This document shows, piece by piece, positions 58,755-64,000 of a DNA stretch of 64,000 bases. Source of the stretch: Symsagittifera roscoffensis (lineage: Eukaryota; Xenacoelomorpha; Acoela; Convolutidae); assembly GCF_963678635.1 (NCBI RefSeq), contig NC_087063.1, positions 10,758,386 to 10,822,385 on the forward strand, written 5' to 3'. Every line of letters starts with the position of its first letter. Within the stretch, counting starts at the first letter, position 1. The notes under the pieces are model-generated. The model searched no databases and was not told where the DNA came from. It saw nothing but the letters and a program-made list of their open reading frames with translations. The position numbers and the translations under genes were made by a program.

Positions 58755-58955
58755 TTTGGATTTCCTCACCTTTGATTTAAATCAAATGATTTAAATCAAG
58801 CAACCTTGTCTGCGCTACAAAACCTTAGATCTACACAATTTATAGGGTTTATTAACTTACACTCTCATTTGAAAGCTACTAGAAAATGTTAAAATTTTTC
58901 AAGATTTAGCGCTGATTCTCTACCCAATCATTACTGAAATAGCTCTGAAATATCT
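58755..58955 (+). repeat. Family D repeat, fragment 3
   Basis: GATTTAAATCAAGCAACC, TTGTCTGCGCTACAAAACC, ATAGGGTTTATTAACTTACA and AGCGCTGATTCTC follow family D order. It is flanked on both sides by family C pieces and stops where D copy 2 has its AAATATTGCAGG word. Confidence 0.6.
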
Positions 58956-59286
58956 TTGTACTATTTAGAGATATCCATTTTTGGTGAAGCAACCCTAAAA
59001 TTTTTCTAATGGAGCCAATATATACAAATTTTGAGGGGGGAGCGCACGCCGATAAAGCGCGATTGTGTGTCAAAATTTTGCAAAAACTGCTGAAAACGCT
59101 TTTTGGCCTTCTTTTTTTAAAAAAATTTTGCCTGCGGCGCAGAAATTTTAGCCAAAACAGGGTCTCTTTAGCGCTTTGGCAGAGCTTGAGAGCTCAGAAA
59201 ACTAATTTTGGTCTACCTAAAAAAAAGTCGACAACATTTTTTTTTGTTAATCCGCCCTCCTCAAGAGAAATTCTTGATCCGCCCTG
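58956..59286 (-). mobile_element. Family C MITE, reversed
   Basis: GTACTATTTAGAGATATCCA at the start, CGGCGCAGAAATTTTAGCC, GGTCTACCTAAAAAAAAGTC reversed landmarks, and a right edge AAATTCTTGATCCGCCCTG. It is followed by ATACTACAG, the family D target sequence. Confidence 0.7.
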
Positions 59287-59304
59287 ATACTACAGAAAAA
59301 GCAA

Positions 59305-59552
59305 TAATTACCGAAAAAGCGCGATTGTTTGGTCAAAATTTTGAAAAAACTGGTTAAAACGCTTTTTGGCCTTCTTTTTTTAAAAAAAATTTGCCTGCGG
59401 CGCAGAAGTTTTTGCCAAAACAGGGTCTCTGTAGTGCTTTGGCAGAGCTCGAGAGCTTAGAAAATTAATTTTGGTCTACCTAAAAAAAATCGACAACATT
59501 TTTTTTGAAAATCCGCCCCCCCCCCTCAAGAGAATTTCTAGATCCGCCCCTG
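59305..59552 (-). mobile_element. Family C MITE, duplicate of the preceding half
   Basis: Repeats the last ~245 bp of the preceding copy (GCGCGATTGT, GCCTGCGGCGCAGAAG, GGTCTACC, GATCCGCCCCTG), again ending at ATACTACAG. The repetition of C end plus ATACTACAGAAAAAGCAAT suggests a local tandem duplication. Confidence 0.7.
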
Positions 59553-59722
59553 ATACTACAGAAAAAGCAATAATTAACGGTAGGACTTCAACCTGGGGTG
59601 ATTTCGACAAGTTTGTTGAAATTAATTGCGAAAAATTGGAAATTATTTTGCTTAATATGGGTTTTGTCAATGATTTAGGAGAGGTGCCTCAATCAGTTGA
59701 GTGGGTCGACCAAAAAAATTGA
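59553..59722 (+). other. Family D end with an open frame, weak coding relic
   Basis: Continues family D after the C insertion. A frame reads DTTEKAIINGRTSTWGDFDK and on to PQSVEWVDQKN before TGA at 59720. Composition is protein-like, and the start of the frame is shared with 57370-57480 (TTEKAI.N), after which the two diverge. No family recognised. Confidence 0.3.
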
Positions 59723-61198
59723 AAAAATTTTGTTATACTGTTTTGATATCCTCTCCGGGCTGCAATACTTTTTCCAACCCGAACTGCATTCAAAAATTGA
59801 ATAGTTGCCCGTACTATATAACAACCTCCTATTGATCGCCTTGAGCTGCGAGTGAGAGTGGGAGACGGAGAAGCATATGGAAGTGACACTTTTTTAAAGG
59901 AGCCGCTAAAGACCTCTTTGACTGCAGGCCTGCAATACTACTCAAGCAACTGCATAAAGACCTCTATTCCATTAGGCATTCATTAGAGAAAGTAACACAT
60001 TTCATGGTTCTTTTCCAGTTTCCCACTCCCTCGTTATCTTGCAGGGCTATAACAACTGCTCATAGGGCAAATATAGTATGTAAGAAGTTACGCAAATCTG
60101 TTTACTTGTTCTGGTATGACTTATAAAAGTAATTTCAAATAGCCCTATAAGATAATCCGATTTCTGCAAACCTCAGATGGATAATGGAAAAAATCTAATT
60201 TTCTGTAAAAATGTTGCAAAGGATTTGAAGAATTTCGATTAATAATGCTTAATCACTGATTGGCTTCCATTGTTATGCTGAAGCGATAAAGCGACTGAGG
60301 TTGGAGTTGATATTAAATATCGCAACCAAGCAGAAAAATTTGATGGCATCGAATTTGTGTTCAATATCACAAATTTCGAATCTCTGCCTTTTTCCCACCC
60401 CCTTGTAAAATTACAACAAACATTTGTTTAAAAATTGTTCATTCAGCAATTTACATGTTATAAATTTACATGTTATGATAATTTGTTCAATTGTTCACAC
60501 TGAACGTTTGATTGAAATTCAGAACATTAAAAATAAGTCATTTAAATAGGCTTTCGTGGACAGAATTTCAGAAAAAAATTAAGAGGCGAGGACTGGAAAA
60601 GAGCCCAAATTTTATAAATTCACTCATAAATTTTAAGAGATTTAGTCAATTTTATTTTCACAATCAAAACCAGATTTATTTCTGAAAGATCCTGATTCTG
60701 ATACAACACTTTATCCTTTTCGAGTTTTTTTGAGGTAATCAAAATCGGGCAAAAAAGCCACTCTACTTCATGTATCCTTTCCGTCACTTCGTGACGTGTT
60801 CGGAGCAATTAGCATTTAGTTTGTTAGGAATATAACGCATGAAATATCCGGAAAAAAAGATCATAACCAAAGTTACTTCCTACTCATTTTTGAGTAATCG
60901 AGAAAAAAACAATTGCAATTAACAACGATTTTCCAAATTGATCTAATACGTATACACATTTTTTGAACAAATCATACAATAAAGCCCTGAACTTAATTTC
61001 TCTTTTTCTGTTAATCGTATATGAGGCAAGTTTTTCATGATGCATTATACCATAGATGACGTCAGACTTAAGAATCATTTTTTTCCCGACTGAGCTAATT
61101 ACAAAAATCAAGACTGATCATTTCAGGGTAAAGCCTTGAAAGTTCCGATTTCATTTTATTTTACCTGATGTAGCCTCGAAACAAAGCTTACATTTTTA
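59723..61198. other. No supported gene; less AT-rich patch at 59.8-60.07 kb
   Basis: The patch 59830-60070 (GCGAGTGAGAGTGGGAGACG, GACTGCAGGCCTGCAATACT) lacks repeat families. A small reversed family A tail remnant lies at about 61110-61148 (AAGACTGATCATTTCAGGG, then AAAGTTCCGA). Confidence 0.4.
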
Positions 61199-61510
61199 AA
61201 CAAGACTGCTTGAACCTAGTCGGAACCCTGAATTTTCCGACTGCTTTTTAAGGTCTATGGAGCAGTAAAACCATGAAAAAAGTAAATGTAATAGAATACG
61301 CATTTTTTTTGTTTTGAAACTTTTTGTGAAGCTCGTCCCCCACGCCATATAAAGTACCAAAGGATAGATTTCGCTCCTAGTAACAAATCAATTATTGCAA
61401 ATAAAGCTTCCTTCAACCAATTCAGAACGATTTCTAAGACGGATTAAATGTTGCTTACGCGTTAACAGCGCGAAATATACCGCTCGTTAATTGTTCCAAA
61501 TTGGTTGAAA
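61199..61510 (-). repeat. Family A element, 5' part missing
   Basis: Reversed tail AACAAGACTGCTTGAACC, AATTTTCCGACTGC, ACGCCATATAAAGTACC, ACGCGTTAACAGCGCGAAAT and TTCCAAATTGG. It stops there, and the 5' end of a plus-strand copy begins a few bases later. Confidence 0.75.
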
Positions 61511-61514
61511 TAAT

Positions 61515-62045
61515 TGTTCCGACTTTCGATACGAAAGTAACGGAATATTTGTGCTCGGGGTGGGTTTTTTTTTCTTCAGACAAATTTCGACTTTTTGACT
61601 AGCCATTTTGACGGAGTTTTTTTATATCATTCGAAAGGTATTGTTGTCCTGAGCTCAAATTTGAAAAGATATTTTACCTGTGATTATTTTTCGTAAAGTT
61701 ACGGGGGTTTAAAGATTGCCATTTTGCCAATTTGGGACAATTAACGCGCGATATATTTAGCGCTATTAACGCGTAAGCGGAGAGTTAATGCGTCTTAGAA
61801 ATCGTTCCAAATTGGTTAAAAGAAGCTTATTTGTCATAATTGGTTTGTTACAAGGAGCGAAGTCTATACTTTTGTACTTTATATGGCGTGTGGGGGGATG
61901 AGTTTCATAAAAAATTTCAAATTTTAGAAGAAAAAAATTTCATTTTGTTTTATTTCATTGAATTTTTTAATGTTATTACTGCTCCATAAACCTTAAAAGG
62001 CAGTCGGAACATTCAGGGCTTCGCCCTGATACGAGCAGTCTTGTT
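61515..62045 (+). repeat. Family A element, best full-length copy
   Basis: TGTTCCGACTTTCGATACGA at the 5' end; GGAATATTTGTGCTCGGGG; TTGTTGTCCTGAGCTCAAAT; AATTAACGCGCGATATATTT; ATATGGCGTGTGGGGGGATG; TTACTGCTCCATAAACC; GGCAGTCGGAACATTCAGGG; CTTCGCCCTG; ATACGAGCAGTCTTGTT. About 531 bp with no coding capacity. It can serve as the family reference. Confidence 0.85.
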
Positions 62046-62047
62046 AT

Positions 62048-62216
62048 CTTTAAAACCCTATAACTTTACGAAAAGTAATCTCAGATAAAATATCTTTCTA
62101 GTCTCAGCTCAAGACAACGATACTTTTTGAATGATACAGAAAGTTCCGTCAAAAACGGCTAGTTAAAAACCATCCCGAGCACAAATATTCTGTTACTTTT
62201 GTTACGAAAGTCGGAA
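62048..62216 (-). repeat. Family A fragment, 5' third reversed
   Basis: CCCTATAACTTTACGAAAAG, GCTCAAGACAACGATAC, CCATCCCGAGCACAAATATT and GTTACGAAAGTCGG. It starts two bases after the tail of the preceding plus copy, so the inner part of one copy joins directly to the tail of another. Confidence 0.75.
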
Positions 62217-62424
62217 GAAAAATGCTAAATTGGAAATTTAATTTGTCAAAGTAACTTTCAACATATGCAATTGTAATTATGAGCTCATAAACTTTGCGTC
62301 GCTTAACACAATCTAATGACAATCTCTCCCAGTGGATTGGCGGTGGGCGCGCTACGCGTCGATAGCCTCCAGGAAGTTTCGTGAACAGTTCGTGTCTCGG
62401 TTCTGGCAAGAACGCAACACGTAA
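62217..62424. other. GC-richer unique segment before the 159-bp repeat
   Basis: GGCGGTGGGCGCGCTACGCG and GCCTCCAGGAAGTTTCGTG at 62339-62385 stand out from the AT-rich flanks. No supported frame or RNA; the long minus frame at 62149-62526 crosses two unrelated repeats. Confidence 0.35.
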
Positions 62425-62897
62425 CAGTCTGATTGCGAAACACCAGTTAAATCTCCGAAAAAAGCGAAAAATCGCTTTCGAATAATTGTCTTTTTCGACC
62501 AGTTGTTGCCTCACGGTAATGACCAATAATTGACTTGTATCAATTCAATTTGGGTTTTTTAAGCCGGATTATTTTGTTCCCTACAGCTTGATTGCGGAAC
62601 ACGAGTTAAATCTCCGAAAAAAGCGAAAAGTCTTTTTCGACTAATTGTCTTTTTTGACCAGTTGTTGCCTCACGGTAATGACCAATAATTGACTTATATC
62701 AATTCAACTTGGGTTTTTTAAGCCGGATTATTTCGTTCCCTACAGCCTGATTGCGGAACACGAGTTAAATCTCCGAAAAAAAGCGAAAAATCGCTTTCGA
62801 ATAATTGTCTTTTTCGACCAGTTGTTGCCTCACGCTAATGACCAATTGACTTGTATCAATTCAATTTGAGTTTTTTAAGCCGGATTATTTCGTTCCC
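62425..62897 (+). repeat. 159-bp tandem repeat, three copies
   Basis: The word GATTGCG recurs at 62431, 62590 and 62749, an exact 159-bp period. Each copy runs through GTTAAATCTCCGAAAA, CCAGTTGTTGCCTCACG, TTTTAAGCCGGATTATTT and TTCCCTACAG or its variant. Copies 1 and 3 carry a perfect hairpin AAAGCGA-AAAA-TCGCTTT; in copy 2 this is changed to AAAGCGAAAAGTCTTTTTCG. Confidence 0.9.
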
Positions 62898-63506
62898 GAC
62901 GCTAAACTTCAAAACAAAATTGGAAAACATGGTAAATTTATTATCTCATACATGTCAAAATATTCCCTCTATTCTTCTGCAGTATAATTAGCTAAAGCGA
63001 CAGGAGTAACATTTATTGAAAAACAACCTATTAATGGCCCAGCTATCGAATAAAAACTTGAAGCAATTTTAAATTGTAATGAATTGACAAGAAAGGTGAC
63101 TCTTCACTGTGAAATTACCCGGGCAGCAAAATTTTCAAAAGAGTTTCCTCTGCACTGTTTCATAAAAATTTGGAAAACAAATCACAATTTCATGTGACAG
63201 GTGACTCAACTCAATTTCACTTGTGGCAAACGATTTTATGTGAAAAAAAAACATCTGAATGCAAAATTTCTACCCTTTGTCAGAAGTTGGAGCAAACAAG
63301 TAGAGGCAGTTGCTTTTCAATTACCACAGTACAACTATTAGCAGTAGTGTGCCGAGGGGCGCGGGGGCGACCATCCCTCCTTCTCAATTCTGTTTGCCAA
63401 AGTTTTTCAAAGAGTTCTCCTTTTGGAGAAACCTTGCGACATTCATTTTAGCTGACGAAACTCAAAATTTTCTACAGGCGCTTCCGCGCACCCCACTGAC
63501 TATTAC
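62898..63506. other. No supported gene; contains the GC-rich repeat shared with 11.3 kb
   Basis: The segment 63341-63390 (TGTGCCGAGGGGCGCGGGGG) is the plus-strand partner of the element at 11280-11345. The overlapping frames 63170-63451 and 63310-63579 run into it and into family A, and do not look like real genes. Confidence 0.4.
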
Positions 63507-64000
63507 AACAAGACTGCTCGTATCAGGGCGAAGCCCTGAATGTTCCGACTGCCTTTTAAGGTTCATGGAGCAGCAGTAAAAACATCAAAAAAATTAAATG
63601 AAATAAAATAAAATGAACATTTTTTTTCTAAAATTTGAAGTTTTTTTTATTAAAATCATCCCCCCACACGCCATATAAAAAACAAAAAGAGAGATTTCGT
63701 TCCTTGTAACAAATCAATTATGGCAAATAAACTTCGTTCAACCAATTTGGAACGATTTATAAGACGGATTAAATCTCCGCTTACGCGTTAATAGCTCGAA
63801 TTATATCGCGCGTTAATTGTCCCAAATTGGTCAAAATGGCCAAAATGTCAATCTTTAAACCCTCATAACTTTACGAAAAATGATCACAGGTGAAATATCT
63901 TTTCAAATTTAAGCTCAGGACAACAATACCTTTTGAGTGATATAAAAAAAAATTTCGTCAAAAATGGCTAGTTAAAAAGTCGAAATTTTTCTGAAGAAAA
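63507..64000 (-). repeat. Family A element, running off the window
   Basis: Reversed tail AACAAGACTGCTCGTATCAG, GGCGAAGCCCTG, AATGTTCCGACTGCC, then ACGCCATATAAAAAAC, TCCGCTTACGCGTTAATAGC and GTTAAAAAGTCGAAATTTTT. The 5' end lies just beyond base 64000. Confidence 0.8.

Noticed and set aside
61057-61064. Perfect CRE palindrome TGACGTCA, and TGACGTC at 50395
   Set aside because: An 8-bp word is expected about once by chance in 64 kb; no promoter context nearby.
62149-62526. 125-codon minus frame
   Set aside because: Joins a family A fragment, unique sequence and the 159-bp repeat; no domain, and the frame is not kept in repeat copies 2 and 3.
2886-64000. Autonomous transposon genes (reverse transcriptase, DDE transposase, Rep/helicase)
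   Set aside because: Looked for among all longer frames; no catalytic motif or length in keeping with such genes was found.

Overview
This window looks like nuclear DNA from an AT-rich, repeat-rich animal genome. The evidence is a long metazoan-type WD40 coding exon, tRNA-derived SINEs, MITE-like elements with 8-bp target duplications, elements shaped like non-autonomous Helentrons, and a 200-N scaffold gap. The sequence gives no safe basis for naming a species or phylum.

Layout. Bases 1-2885 hold the 3' end of one protein-coding gene, best read as WDR90/POC16, a centriolar and ciliary WD40 protein whose N-terminal part lies before the window. The next ~61 kb is gene-poor. One further gene signal is credible: a short first coding exon at 34776-34884 that encodes a signal peptide and ends in a GTAAGT donor. 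A few short open frames (28.5, 31.05, 38.6 and 59.6 kb) are weak candidates only.

Most of the rest is repeats, which I sorted by eye. Family A (~530 bp) and family B (~510-650 bp) have the same design: a short inverted repeat TGTTCCGAC.../...GTCGGAACA, then ATTC, a 6-bp hairpin and a 12-13 nt tail. This fits Helentron-associated (HINE/DINE-1-like) elements. Family C has CAGGGGCGGATYTA ends and 8-bp target duplications (hAT-like). Family E is a tRNA-Met-like SINE with a GCGAAGC/GCTTCGC tail. Family D (~450 bp) and family H (~165 bp) are unnamed.

Higher-order structure stands out. At 15.3-20.05 kb a SINE head and a SINE body are separated by ~4.5 kb of irregular arrays of a GAGCACGGTCGAAACATA unit, part of it duplicated again in ~1.74-kb tandem blocks. 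A near-identical 1.86-kb tandem duplication occupies 52.47-56.19 kb. A 0.3-0.6 kb repeated block with a 20-bp minisatellite lies at 46.3-47.75 kb. A 159-bp tandem triplet lies at 62.42-62.90 kb. Family A copies sit in alternating orientation at 51.0-52.6 and 61.2-62.2 kb. A few islands of less AT-rich, apparently unique sequence (25.2-26.1, 33.4-34.9, 49.0-49.75 kb) are the best places to look for regulatory sequence or missed exons. No operon, CRISPR array, rRNA gene or intact tRNA gene was seen.
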